The notes: a model not told the origin generated them from the sequence alone. DNA of 64,000 nucleotides from Thalassotalea algicola (GCF_012932965.1 NZ_JABBXH010000003.1:62001-126000), one strand, 5' to 3'. Counted from the stretch's first letter, positions 38,844 through 48,885 are shown. Translations and numbers: made by a program.

Positions 38844-39515
38844 GTGTTTCATTTTATTCGGCTAATATTGCTCTTTGGTTACTTATCGCTTTCTAGTTAT
38901 TCCGTTGCTTATGCGAAAGGGCAGCATATCGATGTTATTGCTATTGAGTACCCGCCATTTGTGACAAGCGCGCAAGATAACTATGGATTTACTTTTCAGT
39001 TATTGTCAGATTATGCGCAAAAGCATTTTATTCAAGAAGTGAAACCACTATTTCTCCCTCCTGCAAGGGCGCAGATGGTGATTCAATCAGGTAAATGGTG
39101 TTTGTCGTTTTATCCGCCAGTAGATATTGAAAAACGATTCTTTATTCCGCTTTCAGAACAAAAAGTTAAACTGAGTTTATATAGGCTTAGAGAGCCTACA
39201 GAGTTTAGATGGAATTCACTAGAAGAGCTCAAAGGAAAGAAAGTTGCAATTTTACGATCTAATCAACATGGTAGAGTGGCGAAAAAATATCTTGAAGCCG
39301 GTATGAAGCTTGTGCCAGTTGAAAGCATTTCACAAGGCTTGAATATGCTTTTATATAAGCGTGTAGATTATTGGGCAGCAGCTGAATTTGTGCTCGATAG
39401 TTTAATTGTAGAGGAAACTATTCGTGATAAACTGCAGTTTGCACAAACGGCGATTCATGAATTTCCGATTGGTATTTTTTACAATCCAGACTGCGCTGCT
39501 ACTTTATTTAAATAG
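38844..39515 (+). CDS. Exported solute-binding-like protein (SBP family 3 type)
   Basis: 223 residues with a signal peptide ending SVAYA. The start is GTG 38844. The body has the same pattern as the proteins at 1764 and 33865: IEYPPFVTSAQDNYGFTFQLLSDYAQ, PARAQMVIQSGKWCLSFYPP and SLEELKGKKVAILRSNQHG. Orphan, ligand unknown. Confidence 0.75.
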   Translation: MFHFIRLILLFGYLSLSSYSVAYAKGQHIDVIAIEYPPFVTSAQDNYGFTFQLLSDYAQKHFIQEVKPLFLPPARAQMVIQSGKWCLSFYPPVDIEKRFFIPLSEQKVKLSLYRLREPTEFRWNSLEELKGKKVAILRSNQHGRVAKKYLEAGMKLVPVESISQGLNMLLYKRVDYWAAAEFVLDSLIVEETIRDKLQFAQTAIHEFPIGIFYNPDCAATLFK

Positions 39516-39609
39516 TGGTGTGGATATGTCGAAATAATTCAAAAAATTTTGTAATAAATTGGCGCATTGTTTGACTATAAGGCTATCAAACCATTTCATG
39601 GAAGAGCCA

Positions 39610-40623
39610 ATGCGTACTTCAGCTAAAAAACGACTCCACTTTTTTATAATTGCCATTGTAGTTTTTACTCTTGGTTTCCAGTTATTGCCTGAATCATTAC
39701 CACTTAATGAAGGCTTAATTGCAACTTGGCCGTTAGCATTAGCCGTTGGTGGTTATTTTGTTTTATTGCCTGTTTTGTATTGGTTATGGGTTATTAAATC
39801 GGGGAAGCAAAAGCCGTGGAAAATATTAATTGTATTTTCCTTGGCGTGCTTGTGTGCGCGCTATAGCTTTCCAAGTAATATCGCTGAGTATTTTGAATTC
39901 ATTACTTATGTTCGTTACCCAATAATTGCCATATTGTTGATTGTTGAGTTGTATCTGATGGTGACAATTATCAAAGGGCTTTGGCAAGCGCGCAGTCTAT
40001 CGGGTGATCCTAGAGTACATACCTTTGATAAATATAAAAATGATGATAAAAAGCTGACCGCAGCATTGCCTCTTTCTTGGGAGCCTGCCAGCTGGTATTA
40101 CACTTTCCCACGATTTAGTCGTAATCACCCTGAAGCATTAACTGCATTAAAACTCATGTCTTCTAATCGCTGGCACTGGCTCAGTATGATTGCCGTATTT
40201 TTTATTGCCGGTGTTATTAGTTATCAAGCTTTAGTCGGATGGAGTGAAATTGCTGCAGTTATTGTTGCCAGTCTATTTTTCTATTCCATCATACTAATTA
40301 CCGCTAACCATCGTGTGTCTAAGCATTATTCTATTTATCAAAATGAAGAAAAGTTGATGATTAATGGTGCATTTTTGAACTTTTTAAGTGTAAATACATC
40401 AGATATTGCAGCGGTTAATATTGGCCAATTCAATAAAAAAGATAATAAAGAGCAGTTGATGATGGGGAAAGGGGATAAAGCCAATATAGAGCTTGTTTTT
40501 ACTCAACCTCAAATCTATGTGGCTATGATGGGGTCGCTTAACGAACCTGTTGACAAAGTTTGGCTCAATGTAGCTAACCCGCAAAACATAGCCGATGCTT
40601 TAGATAAAACGGATAGCCAATAG
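39610..40623 (+). CDS. Polytopic membrane protein of unknown function
   Basis: ATG 39610 is preceded by GGAAGAG and gives 337 residues; longer readings to 39559 are unlikely. Hydrophobic segments near residues 10-25, 35-55, 65-80, 100-120, 195-215 and 220-240 suggest six membrane passes. A soluble C-terminal part of about 100 residues (YSIYQNEEKLMINGAFLNFLSVNTSDIAAVNIGQ) resembles a membrane-bound PH-like domain. No family is recognised. Confidence 0.6.
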   Translation: MRTSAKKRLHFFIIAIVVFTLGFQLLPESLPLNEGLIATWPLALAVGGYFVLLPVLYWLWVIKSGKQKPWKILIVFSLACLCARYSFPSNIAEYFEFITYVRYPIIAILLIVELYLMVTIIKGLWQARSLSGDPRVHTFDKYKNDDKKLTAALPLSWEPASWYYTFPRFSRNHPEALTALKLMSSNRWHWLSMIAVFFIAGVISYQALVGWSEIAAVIVASLFFYSIILITANHRVSKHYSIYQNEEKLMINGAFLNFLSVNTSDIAAVNIGQFNKKDNKEQLMMGKGDKANIELVFTQPQIYVAMMGSLNEPVDKVWLNVANPQNIADALDKTDSQ

Positions 40624-40706
40624 AGTGTAACAAAACTTTGCAAACGACAAAGGTTAAGGTTTATTGATGTAAAGTTAAATAAGCCTGTTAAAAAATAGGA
40701 TTTTTA

Positions 40707-41681
40707 ATGCAATTTACATTAGTAAAACGAATTAACATTATCAGTGTGTTTGTAGTGGCATTGGTAAGCTCAAACATACATGCTACGCCATTTGGTGGTT
40801 ATTCTGGTGCCATAGAGCAGCAGTTAATCGAACGGCTTCCTTTACTCATCAACGACCCTGTTCAGCTTGACCATCAAATAAAGCTATTACCGCAACAGCA
40901 ACAAGTTATGATTCGGGCTAAAGCGCTTAAGTTGCTGGCGAACAAAACGCCAACTAAACAACAACAGGTTTGGGTAGAACAACAATTAAATTCTAAGTTG
41001 GTATTAACTGGTACAAACCCTGACCACCCAGAGCAGGTAATGACGCTAGTTAATATCGCAAGTTTAGCTAAAGCAACGCGTTTTCAATGGCAAATTCGAC
41101 AACATTCGAGTCTACAGATTACTAAAATATTAGCGAATCAATGGCAGTGGCAAGACTTCGAACAACACAATAAACTAGCGCAACAAGCATTCAGTTATAC
41201 ATTAAGCCAGCTTTCAGAAAGTGGTATAGAGCAGTTACAGCAATCCGTATTCAATCAACAGTTTCTGTCACAGCTAACAAACCGTACCCTAGCTGGCTTG
41301 ATTTTAGCTAAGCCAAGCCTGCAAATGTCTAAGCAGTTATTCGGTAATAAGACAGATGAGTTTAGTTATCAGCAACTAGGGCAGGTTCAGGATCTCTATG
41401 CGTCAGAGCAGGCGGTGGAATTACTAACATTAGCCAGCACCAATGAAAAATTGTTGTCGATGTCATTGATGAGGTTAAGTCGCACATATGCCAGTGAAGA
41501 AAAAGCGCGCTCGGTATTACTTACTTATCTTAAAAATAAAGAATCTGCATGGCTAGCAGCCAGCGCAATTAGCCAAAGTAATAATATCGAACTTAAACGA
41601 TTAGTTAGGCAATTGAATGAGAAGTCAGAAAACAAAGCAGCAGCTTTTGCTTATCAACAGTTGCAGGAGGCAGAGCTATGA
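40707..41681 (+). CDS. Exported protein with helical repeats, coupled to the M14 peptidase
   Basis: 324 residues with a signal peptide (hydrophobic to about residue 22, ending NIHATP). The rest is nearly all helical and Gln-rich (LLPQQQQVMIRAKALKLLANKTPTKQQQVWVEQQ, QLSESGIEQLQQSVFNQQFLSQLTN). It overlaps the peptidase gene by four bases, so it is likely made with it and may be a partner or an inhibitor. No family is recognised. Confidence 0.65.
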   Translation: MQFTLVKRINIISVFVVALVSSNIHATPFGGYSGAIEQQLIERLPLLINDPVQLDHQIKLLPQQQQVMIRAKALKLLANKTPTKQQQVWVEQQLNSKLVLTGTNPDHPEQVMTLVNIASLAKATRFQWQIRQHSSLQITKILANQWQWQDFEQHNKLAQQAFSYTLSQLSESGIEQLQQSVFNQQFLSQLTNRTLAGLILAKPSLQMSKQLFGNKTDEFSYQQLGQVQDLYASEQAVELLTLASTNEKLLSMSLMRLSRTYASEEKARSVLLTYLKNKESAWLAASAISQSNNIELKRLVRQLNEKSENKAAAFAYQQLQEAEL

Positions 41682-43507
41682 AAACGTTTAAGCTAGGCCT
41701 AGCTTTATTGGTGACTAGTTTCACTATACAGGCGGTTGAATTTACTTACACAGAAAATGACAACTCTGGCAATAATATTGCGCTTGGTTTTCCTGTACCG
41801 TTGCCAATGGAGTCACTCACTCCTGTTGATGGTTTTAGAACTTTTAACAGCCTAAATTTACGTCATCAACAACTAGCGGCAGAGTCGCCCTATATATTAG
41901 GGCAGCAAATCGGTGAAACGTTTAACAACCGTGCAATTATGGCTTATCAGTTGTCAGATCAAAATGATACTACTCATAATGGTGAACCAGAAGGAAGCGC
42001 ATTAATTAATGGCGGTATTCATGCGCGAGAATGGCAAACACCTGAAGCTGTAACCGGCTATATGGAAACGTTGTTTGCTGGGCAAGACGATCAACATATC
42101 AACCAATACCTTTTGGAAAACTTGAATCTAGTCGTAATTCCCGTGCTCAATATTGACGGTTTTATACAGACTCAACGTTTTCCTGAAACGGTTACGCAAT
42201 CAGAAGCTCAGCCACGTGATGGCCGAATGCGTCGCAAAAATATGCGTAATGTTGATGAATCTCTATCGACCACGGGTGACAATTTAGGTGGTATAGATTT
42301 AAACCGCAACAACGCTCCATATTGGGCAACAAACCCTGATAGAAGTTCTGATGATGTTAATTCGATCGTTCATCATGGTTCGGGTCCAGCATCAGAACCA
42401 GAAACCCAAGCGTTACAACAGGCTGCTGTTTTTGCAGGTGAAGATAGGTTACGTTTTTATACTGATACACATTCATTTACCCAAGTTTATTTTGCGCCAT
42501 CTACCACTAATGATCGCCGGAATACAATTACAGGTCGGGTAGCGAATACGATGCGAGCGGTCAATGGTCATAAATACCGCTATAGCCCGTCTTCTGCAGG
42601 CGGAGGTATAGGCGCCACGGATGAGTATTTCGCCAATACCTATCAAATACCTTCTTATACGTTAGAAATTGAACCCGCAGATTCAACTGTTGAATATGGT
42701 GGTTTTGGTGTTTCTCATGATGGCTTTATTTTGCCAAATGCTGAAGTTGATAGGATGCGTAAAGAAACGGCCGCAGCTGCTGTCGCTGGCCTTTATATGA
42801 TCAGTGCTCAGCCATTTTTACAAACGATAAAGCTTAGTGATGATAGTGGTACTGTTATTGAACAAGGCTGGCAGCTAAATGGCGATGGTACTCGAACGTT
42901 AGAAGTCATTACTAGTGGCGAATTGCAAGCTGGCTCAGCTTATCAGTTGTCTCTGGTTTTTAATAAACCGATGCGGGCAATTGAAGGCGATAACACAGTT
43001 GATTTCAATAGTTCATCTCAAGCCAATGGAATGGGGTTGGCTTGGCTGTTAGATACAGGAAGTGGTGAAAGTGATATTGCGATTGATACTAGTGAAGGCC
43101 AGTGGTTAACGTCAGGCTTTAATCATTATAAAACTGATACATATCAGGTAACTATTACTATGCCAAGTGACTTTGATTGGTCTACAAGTCAGTTGCTAAG
43201 CCTAAAAGTTAACGTTGTCGATATGGTAGGGCAACAATTAGATACCAACCCCGCAACGGTTGTTGATTGGCAAAATGGTCACTGGATAAATTTAGAAGAT
43301 ACCGCTGGTGAGTCGACAAGTGATTTAGGAGGTGTCGACCAGTCAATGCGCTTAATTGATGACGGTCGTCAATTGTATGCGCCAATCGATCCGGGTCCGG
43401 CACCTGAACCAGAGCCGCCTACAGAAAATGGTGGAGGCTCCTCTGGTGGCGGTAGTTTATTTTGGTTATTAGGTCTGCTGGCTGTAGGTTTGATAAAGCG
43501 TAAATAA
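41678..43507 (+). CDS. Secreted M14 zinc carboxypeptidase with GlyGly-CTERM tail
   Basis: 609 residues. Signal peptide ends SFTIQA. The M14 catalytic domain shows GGIHAREWQTPEAV (HxxE zinc site), VVIPVLNIDGF, GGIDLNRNNAPYW, DTHSFTQVYF (third zinc His) and SYTLEIEP (catalytic Glu). After it comes a beta domain. The C-terminus has PEPEPPTENGGGSSGGGS, a hydrophobic helix and KRK, the GlyGly-CTERM signal for rhombosortase. It should be a secreted or surface-linked carboxypeptidase. Confidence 0.9.
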   Translation: MKTFKLGLALLVTSFTIQAVEFTYTENDNSGNNIALGFPVPLPMESLTPVDGFRTFNSLNLRHQQLAAESPYILGQQIGETFNNRAIMAYQLSDQNDTTHNGEPEGSALINGGIHAREWQTPEAVTGYMETLFAGQDDQHINQYLLENLNLVVIPVLNIDGFIQTQRFPETVTQSEAQPRDGRMRRKNMRNVDESLSTTGDNLGGIDLNRNNAPYWATNPDRSSDDVNSIVHHGSGPASEPETQALQQAAVFAGEDRLRFYTDTHSFTQVYFAPSTTNDRRNTITGRVANTMRAVNGHKYRYSPSSAGGGIGATDEYFANTYQIPSYTLEIEPADSTVEYGGFGVSHDGFILPNAEVDRMRKETAAAAVAGLYMISAQPFLQTIKLSDDSGTVIEQGWQLNGDGTRTLEVITSGELQAGSAYQLSLVFNKPMRAIEGDNTVDFNSSSQANGMGLAWLLDTGSGESDIAIDTSEGQWLTSGFNHYKTDTYQVTITMPSDFDWSTSQLLSLKVNVVDMVGQQLDTNPATVVDWQNGHWINLEDTAGESTSDLGGVDQSMRLIDDGRQLYAPIDPGPAPEPEPPTENGGGSSGGGSLFWLLGLLAVGLIKRK

Positions 43508-43529
43508 TACACGCACTAAAATAAGTGAT

Positions 43530-43574
43530 AAAAGCAGGCATAACTTATTACCTTGTTGTGCTTGCTTTTTTTTT
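43530..43574 (+). terminator. Terminator after the M14 gene
   Basis: AAAAGCAGGCATAAC pairs with GTTGTGCTTGCTTTT, with two G-T or mismatched places, followed by T run. It lies 23 bases past the M14 stop and before the cobalamin riboswitch. Confidence 0.7.
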
Positions 43575-43575
43575 G

Positions 43576-43752
43576 CCAACCTTGATAATTGCTCTACACG
43601 ATTAACGCTTGGGAATGAGGTGAGAATCCTCAACTGTACCCGCAACTGTAAACAGAGCAACGTATTTTCGTAAGGAAGTCCACTGGCTTTTAAAAGGCTG
43701 GGAAGGAATACGTCGAGATGCTGTAAGTCAGGATACCAAAGGTTAATTACCA
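43576..43752 (+). promoter_or_regulatory. Cobalamin (B12) riboswitch before btuD operon
   Basis: The conserved core is present: GGGAATGAGGTGAGAATCC, CCCGCAACTG, and the B12 box AAGTCAGGATACC at 43724. It should sense adenosylcobalamin and reduce expression of the uptake and salvage operon. A hairpin with a CGGG loop follows at 43764-43781 (P13-like). Confidence 0.9.
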
Positions 43753-43763
43753 GTTTTAACAAG

Positions 43764-43781
43764 TCGAGCGGGAATACTCGA
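43764..43781 (+). promoter_or_regulatory. P13-like hairpin of the btuD riboswitch
   Basis: TCGAG pairs with CTCGA around CGGGAATA, whose GGG could pair with the CCCGC stretch of the aptamer (kissing loop as in cobalamin riboswitches). It lies 86 bases before the btuD start. Confidence 0.5.
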
Positions 43782-43867
43782 GCATTGTCTTATCGATTAT
43801 TAAATTAGTCGAGCTTTGCTATGCGTTTTTCCGCCTTTCTGTGATGCTTTAGCTTCACTGTAGAGCA

Positions 43868-44716
43868 ATGGTAGTAGCATTGGCCAGTCAAAAAAGTATA
43901 TATAACAGCACCAATGAAACGGTTAGTTTGCCGCAATTGTCGGTAACGAATTTGTGGTGGTTGGCGAATCGACAAAATATTCTTGAGAACATCTCTTTTT
44001 CAATTGAACCCGGTGAATTTGTTGGTTTACTCGGACCTAATGGTGCGGGTAAATCGAGTTTGTTAAGGTGTATTTACCGTTATATTGAACCGTCAAAAGG
44101 GCAAATAGAATACTCTGGTAAAAGCATTTGGCAGATAAGTCAGCAGGAATATGCAAAGCAGCTAGCGGTTGTATTGCAAGAAACACCTAGTCACTTTAAT
44201 TTGTCGGTAAGTGACGTAGTCAGTTTAGGTTTACTACCCAACACGTCTATTTGGCACCGAACCAGCGAAAAAGAAAAGTACCTTGTTGAGCAAGCCATAG
44301 AAAAAGTCTCTATGTCTGAGAAAAAATGTCAAGCATTTGAGCAGCTGTCAGGAGGTGAAAAGCAACGGGTACTAATTGCTCGCGCCATAGTGCAACAGCC
44401 GCAATTATTGATTATGGATGAGCCAACAAGCCATTTGGACATAAAGTATCAAATTCAAATTATTGAATTGGCAAAATCTTTAGGCATAACAGTGCTCGCT
44501 TCATTTCATGATTTGAATTTAGCTAGCGTGTTTTGTGATCGATTACTCGTGCTTAATCAAGGCCGTTTAGTGGCAAATGGAACCCCCAATGATGTGATTG
44601 ATTGCGCATTGCTTCATGAAGTTTTTGGTGTAAACAGTGATATCAAACCGCACCCGCAAAATAAGGCACCTCATATAACTTATTTCTATAGCGAAAAGGA
44701 GCAAGGTGATGAATAA
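43868..44716 (+). CDS. btuD: Cobalamin ABC transporter ATPase BtuD
   Basis: 282 residues. Walker A GPNGAGKSS, signature LSGGEKQR, Walker B LLIMDEPTSHLD, and the switch His in ASFHDLN. It powers BtuC-mediated vitamin B12 import from BtuF. First gene of an operon behind the riboswitch. It overlaps btuC by eight bases. The C-terminal 30 residues extend past the core ATPase. Confidence 0.88.
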   Translation: MVVALASQKSIYNSTNETVSLPQLSVTNLWWLANRQNILENISFSIEPGEFVGLLGPNGAGKSSLLRCIYRYIEPSKGQIEYSGKSIWQISQQEYAKQLAVVLQETPSHFNLSVSDVVSLGLLPNTSIWHRTSEKEKYLVEQAIEKVSMSEKKCQAFEQLSGGEKQRVLIARAIVQQPQLLIMDEPTSHLDIKYQIQIIELAKSLGITVLASFHDLNLASVFCDRLLVLNQGRLVANGTPNDVIDCALLHEVFGVNSDIKPHPQNKAPHITYFYSEKEQGDE

Positions 44717-45725
44717 ACTTTCTCCTGTTATCGCACTAGTGTCCTTAATACTATTGAGCGGTCTATCGATTCTATCTGCCTTAGCGTTTGGCGCTGCGGA
44801 TATCAATTTATTACAAACGCTTGGTGCACTTCGCTTGTCAGGTAGTGAGCCATTTGTTGAGCAAATTATTTGGCAGCTCAGAATGCCTCGAACCTTATTG
44901 GCCTTTATTGCTGGTGGCGGCTTAGCTGTCGCAGGATTGATGTTACAAACCGTGACACGAAACCCTTTGGCGGATCCTTATTTGTTTGGTATTTCTTCTG
45001 GCGCTGCGGTAGGTGTGGTGTTGTTTGTTGCTTTCTCTGGTGCCGGTATTTTTCATGTCGCTCAGTTATCGTTATCTGTGGCGGCATTCATTGGTAGCCT
45101 AGTAGCAATGGCATTGCTTTTAGCAGTATCAGGTACCGCCGTTGCTAAGCAAGTAGAGTCAATGCTGCTGGCCGGTGTAGCCCTATCCTTTCTATTTAGT
45201 GCGATAACGAGCGTTACTCTATATTGGAGCGACCCCCAAGCCATCAGCGCCGTATTATTTTGGACTATGGGCAGTTTTTCTCGAGCCCAATGGCCGCACT
45301 TAGTGCTACCCGGCATTTTGTTGGTGACAGTATTGTTGAGTATTTTATGCTTAAGACGACAATTTACTGCGTTATTACTTGGCGATGAAAGCGCGATAAC
45401 GCTTGGCGTGAATGTACGTCGATTTCGTTTGTTAATGTTATTACTTAGTTCATTGCTGACGGCAAGTTTAGTTTCGGTGTGCGGAGGGATTGGTTTTGTC
45501 GGCTTAATGATTCCTCATGTCGTTAGATTTTTTATTTCACAAGCTCAACCATTAACGCCAGTGTTAGTCTGCTTGTTAGGTGGATTGTTTATGGTATGGG
45601 TTGATGTGCTTTCACGGCTATTACTTGCTAATCAAGAATTGCCCGTGGGTATAATTACCGGCCTTTTTGGTAGCCTGTTTTTTCTCGGTTTAATGTATAT
45701 GCGTCAGCATCGTTATCAAGAGTAA
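44709..45725 (+). CDS. btuC: Cobalamin ABC transporter permease BtuC
   Basis: 338 residues of the FecCD family with about ten transmembrane segments. QLRMPRTLLAFIAGGGLAVAGLMLQTVTRNPLADP is the family's opening signature, and VGFVGLMIPHVVR the ATPase-contact region. ATG 44709 follows AAGGAG by seven bases and is preferred to GTG 44706. It overlaps btuD and cobQ follows by nine bases. Confidence 0.9.
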   Translation: MNKLSPVIALVSLILLSGLSILSALAFGAADINLLQTLGALRLSGSEPFVEQIIWQLRMPRTLLAFIAGGGLAVAGLMLQTVTRNPLADPYLFGISSGAAVGVVLFVAFSGAGIFHVAQLSLSVAAFIGSLVAMALLLAVSGTAVAKQVESMLLAGVALSFLFSAITSVTLYWSDPQAISAVLFWTMGSFSRAQWPHLVLPGILLVTVLLSILCLRRQFTALLLGDESAITLGVNVRRFRLLMLLLSSLLTASLVSVCGGIGFVGLMIPHVVRFFISQAQPLTPVLVCLLGGLFMVWVDVLSRLLLANQELPVGIITGLFGSLFFLGLMYMRQHRYQE

Positions 45726-45734
45726 GGTTGAATA

Positions 45735-47231
45735 ATGAACACATTGATGATCCAAGGCACCACCTCTGATGCTGGCAAAAGTACACTCGTTACAGGATTA
45801 TGCCGAGTATTGGCTAATCGAGGACTAAAAATAGCACCTTTTAAACCGCAAAATATGGCGCTAAATAGTGCGGTAACAGAAGATGGCGGTGAAATAGGTC
45901 GGGCTCAGGCATTGCAAGCTGTTGCTGCTAAAGTACCAGCACAAGTTGATTTTAATCCTATTCTTTTAAAGCCCAACTCAGATACCGGTGCACAAGTAAT
46001 CGTTCATGGAAAGGCGCTTTCCAATATGGAAGCTGATAGTTATCACGACTATAAAAAAGTGGCGATGCAGGCGGTACTTGATTCTCACCAGCGATTAACC
46101 GAGCAATTTGACTACCTGATGGTCGAAGGAGCGGGAAGCCCTGCAGAGATAAACTTGCGTGAAAACGACATTGCCAATATGGGTTATGCAGAAGCAGTAG
46201 ACTGTCCGGTAATTATTATCGCAGATATTGATAAAGGCGGAGTTTTTGCACATCTCGTTGGTACGCTGGCTTTACTTTCTGATAATGAACAAGCACGAGT
46301 TAAAGGCTTTGTTATCAACAGGTTTCGAGGGGACATTACGCTTTTGCAATCTGGATTGGACTGGCTTGAACAAAAAACAGGTAAGCCGGTATTAGGCGTT
46401 TTACCTTACTTACATGATTTAGCCCTCGATGCCGAAGATGCGCTATCAACAACCAATGTAGTTGCACAAAGTGCTATTAATATTTGCGTACTTTTACTGC
46501 CACATATTTCCAATCATACCGACTTTGATAGCCTGCGGTTAAACCCCGCAGTAAATTTGAACTATGTCAAAGTAGGACAGGCTATTCCAGCTGTAGATTT
46601 AATTATTATTCCAGGTTCAAAAAATGTTATTAGTGACCTTGAGTTTTTAATTGCCCAACAATGGGGCGAACAAATCAAACAACACCTGCGCTATGGCGGC
46701 AAACTGCTAGGTATTTGTGGTGGTTTGCAAATGTTAGGTAAGTCGATATTTGATCCTCTACATATTGAATCAAACATCAATGATATTAATGGATTAGGCA
46801 TAGCAGACTTTGACACTGTGCTAACTGAGAAAAAAGCGTTAAACCAAGTAAGTGCAACTATTGTTGCCCAGCAGATGCTTGCAGCTGATAACGTGAAGCT
46901 TGAAGGCTATGAAATTCATTGCGGACAAAGTGATGGCAGTGCATTTGCTACACCGTTTGCAGAGTTTAATAATTCAAATGGCACCTTAGTCAGTGACGGC
47001 TTTATTTCTGAAGATGGCTTGGTGGTAGGTACTTACTTACATGGTTTGTTTGATAAACCGGAACCCACCCAGGCAATACTGAGTTGGGTGAAGCCTGAGC
47101 TCACCATCAAAGCACTGGACTTAAATGAACATCGTGAACAGCAATTGGAGCGACTAGCTAAAGTATGTGAGCAACATTTGGCTATCGATAACATCATTAA
47201 TATTACGCAGGAGTTCGCCCGTGGCGATTGA
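45735..47231 (+). CDS. cobQ: Cobyric acid synthase CobQ/CbiP
   Basis: 498 residues. It amidates adenosylcobyrinic a,c-diamide using ATP and glutamine. The N-terminal P-loop ATPase ([18 protein letters not shown], then [11 protein letters not shown]) and the C-terminal glutamine amidotransferase with ICGGLQMLG (Cys nucleophile) and the late YLHGLFD are both present. It overlaps cobO by 11 bases. Placed with the uptake genes, it probably serves salvage. Confidence 0.93.
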   Translation: MNTLMIQGTTSDAGKSTLVTGLCRVLANRGLKIAPFKPQNMALNSAVTEDGGEIGRAQALQAVAAKVPAQVDFNPILLKPNSDTGAQVIVHGKALSNMEADSYHDYKKVAMQAVLDSHQRLTEQFDYLMVEGAGSPAEINLRENDIANMGYAEAVDCPVIIIADIDKGGVFAHLVGTLALLSDNEQARVKGFVINRFRGDITLLQSGLDWLEQKTGKPVLGVLPYLHDLALDAEDALSTTNVVAQSAINICVLLLPHISNHTDFDSLRLNPAVNLNYVKVGQAIPAVDLIIIPGSKNVISDLEFLIAQQWGEQIKQHLRYGGKLLGICGGLQMLGKSIFDPLHIESNINDINGLGIADFDTVLTEKKALNQVSATIVAQQMLAADNVKLEGYEIHCGQSDGSAFATPFAEFNNSNGTLVSDGFISEDGLVVGTYLHGLFDKPEPTQAILSWVKPELTIKALDLNEHREQQLERLAKVCEQHLAIDNIINITQEFARGD

Positions 47232-47820
47232 TAAAAGCCAAAATCATCAGAAGCGTCAGCAACGTTTAAAAGAAAAAGTGGACGAACGCATTGCTGCTGC
47301 GACCGAAGAACGTGGGATTGTGCAAGTAATTACTGGCAATGGAAAAGGCAAAACAACAGCTGGATTCGGCACAGTCATGCGTGCTGTAGGGCATGGAAAA
47401 AGTGCTGCGGTAGTGCAATTTATAAAAGGAGGTTGGGATTGCGGTGAACGCAACTTACTTGAAAAGTTCGATGTGCCTTTTGTGGTAATGGCTACAGGTT
47501 TTACGTGGGAAACACAAAACCGGGCGGAGGACATAAAAGCAGCTGAACAAGCATGGCAAGGCGCCAAAGCATTTTTGTCCGATCCGAAGGTCGATATCGT
47601 CTTACTGGATGAGCTGACTTATATGCTGAGTTATGATTATTTAAATGTTGATGACGTGATTAATTGCATTGCCAATCGACCCAAACATCAATTTGTAGTG
47701 GTTACCGGTCGTGCTGCCCATCGTAAACTGACCGAATTGGCAGATACCGTCAGTGAAGTGAAAAATATTAAGCATGCCTTTGATGCCGGTATTAAAGCAC
47801 AACAAGGGTTTGATTATTGA
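47221..47820 (+). CDS. cobO: Cob(I)alamin adenosyltransferase CobO/BtuR
   Basis: 199 residues from GTG 47221 (SD CAGGAG). The P-loop is [20 protein letters not shown]; further motifs [22 protein letters not shown] and [15 protein letters not shown]. It transfers the adenosyl group from ATP to reduced corrinoid. The open frame from 47167 is out of the expected start. It overlaps btuF by four bases (ATGA). Confidence 0.92.
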   Translation: MAIDKSQNHQKRQQRLKEKVDERIAAATEERGIVQVITGNGKGKTTAGFGTVMRAVGHGKSAAVVQFIKGGWDCGERNLLEKFDVPFVVMATGFTWETQNRAEDIKAAEQAWQGAKAFLSDPKVDIVLLDELTYMLSYDYLNVDDVINCIANRPKHQFVVVTGRAAHRKLTELADTVSEVKNIKHAFDAGIKAQQGFDY

Positions 47821-48665
47821 TGATTAAGTTAATAACCGGGTTAGCACTGTCTTTAACCATTAGTTTGTCAGCAGCCTACGCTAATGTTGAAGAGAATAGC
47901 CAAGCGCCGCTTAGAATTGTCGCACTAGCACCACATATAGTTGAAATGCTGTATGACATTGGCGCTGGCGATAACATTGTTGCCACTGTTGAATATGCGA
48001 ACCACCCTGAAGCGGCCAAAGCGATACCTAGAATTGGCGGCCACCACGGTATTAGTATTGAACGCCTAGTCGCCTTAAAGCCTGACTTAGTGCTGTTTTG
48101 GCAAGGCGGTAATAAAGCACAAGACTTAGAAAAAATGCGACAGCTTGGTCTAAATGTGAAGTTAAGCCAGCCAAAAGCGTTAGAAGATGTTGCTAAAGAA
48201 CTTAAGATGTTGGGTGAACTGACTGGCCATCAATTACAAGCGCTTAAGGTTGCCAATCAATTTACTAACAAGCTACAGAGTATTCGACAGTTATACCAAA
48301 ACAAGCAGCAATATAGTGTTTTTTATCAATTGTGGTCAACGCCATTAATGACCGTCAATGAAGACAGCTGGATAAATCAGTTGATCACTAGTTGTAATGC
48401 GACAAATGTATTTTCACAAAGCCCAACGAAAACGCCACAAGTAAGTATCGAAAATGTCATTGTTGCTAACCCTGATGTAATTGTTATACCAGATGCACAT
48501 TCAACGTCGCCTCAGCCGAAAGTTGGTTGGGAAAAGTGGCAGCAAGTTACTGCTGTTAAACGTCAGCGAATAATCCGAGTTAACGGTGATAATATGCACC
48601 GCTTTAGTCCCAAAATGCTTAGCGGGCTTGCTGATATGTGTCGTCAAATTGATAAGTTTCGGTAA
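47817..48665 (+). CDS. btuF: Cobalamin-binding periplasmic protein BtuF
   Basis: 282 residues. Signal peptide ends AAYAN. RIVALAPHIVEMLYDIGAGDNIVATVEYANHPEAA, then LKPDLVLFWQGG, are the type III binding protein features. It binds B12 and delivers it to BtuCD. Last gene of the operon, before the second riboswitch. Confidence 0.9.
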   Translation: MMIKLITGLALSLTISLSAAYANVEENSQAPLRIVALAPHIVEMLYDIGAGDNIVATVEYANHPEAAKAIPRIGGHHGISIERLVALKPDLVLFWQGGNKAQDLEKMRQLGLNVKLSQPKALEDVAKELKMLGELTGHQLQALKVANQFTNKLQSIRQLYQNKQQYSVFYQLWSTPLMTVNEDSWINQLITSCNATNVFSQSPTKTPQVSIENVIVANPDVIVIPDAHSTSPQPKVGWEKWQQVTAVKRQRIIRVNGDNMHRFSPKMLSGLADMCRQIDKFR

Positions 48666-48734
48666 CGGCTCGCTGTTATCAATATCGATTGGTTAGCGTA
48701 ACTAACCACTAGCGATCTAATAAGATCTAAGCGA

Positions 48735-48832
48735 GTAGCTTAGGGGAAGCTGATGAAAACTTAGCACTGCCCCCGCAACGGTGATTGAACAGTTCACTTT
48801 GAGTCTTGTTCATAAGTCCGACTACCTAAGCT
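48735..48832 (+). promoter_or_regulatory. Cobalamin riboswitch before btuB
   Basis: GGGGAAGCTGATGAAAACTT, CCCCCGCAACGGTGA and the B12 box AAGTCCGACTACCT are present in order. It lies 54 bases upstream of btuB. Confidence 0.9.
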
Positions 48833-48853
48833 GCTTATAAACAACATTTGTAC

Positions 48854-48872
48854 TTGATGCGGCGGGCATCAA
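48854..48872 (+). promoter_or_regulatory. P13-type hairpin before the btuB ribosome site
   Basis: TTGATGC and GCATCAA pair exactly around GGCGG, then GCAGAGGAAAT and ATG. The loop could pair with the CCGC in the aptamer. This would control access to the ribosome site. Confidence 0.65.
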
Positions 48873-48885
48873 AAGCAGAGGAAAT

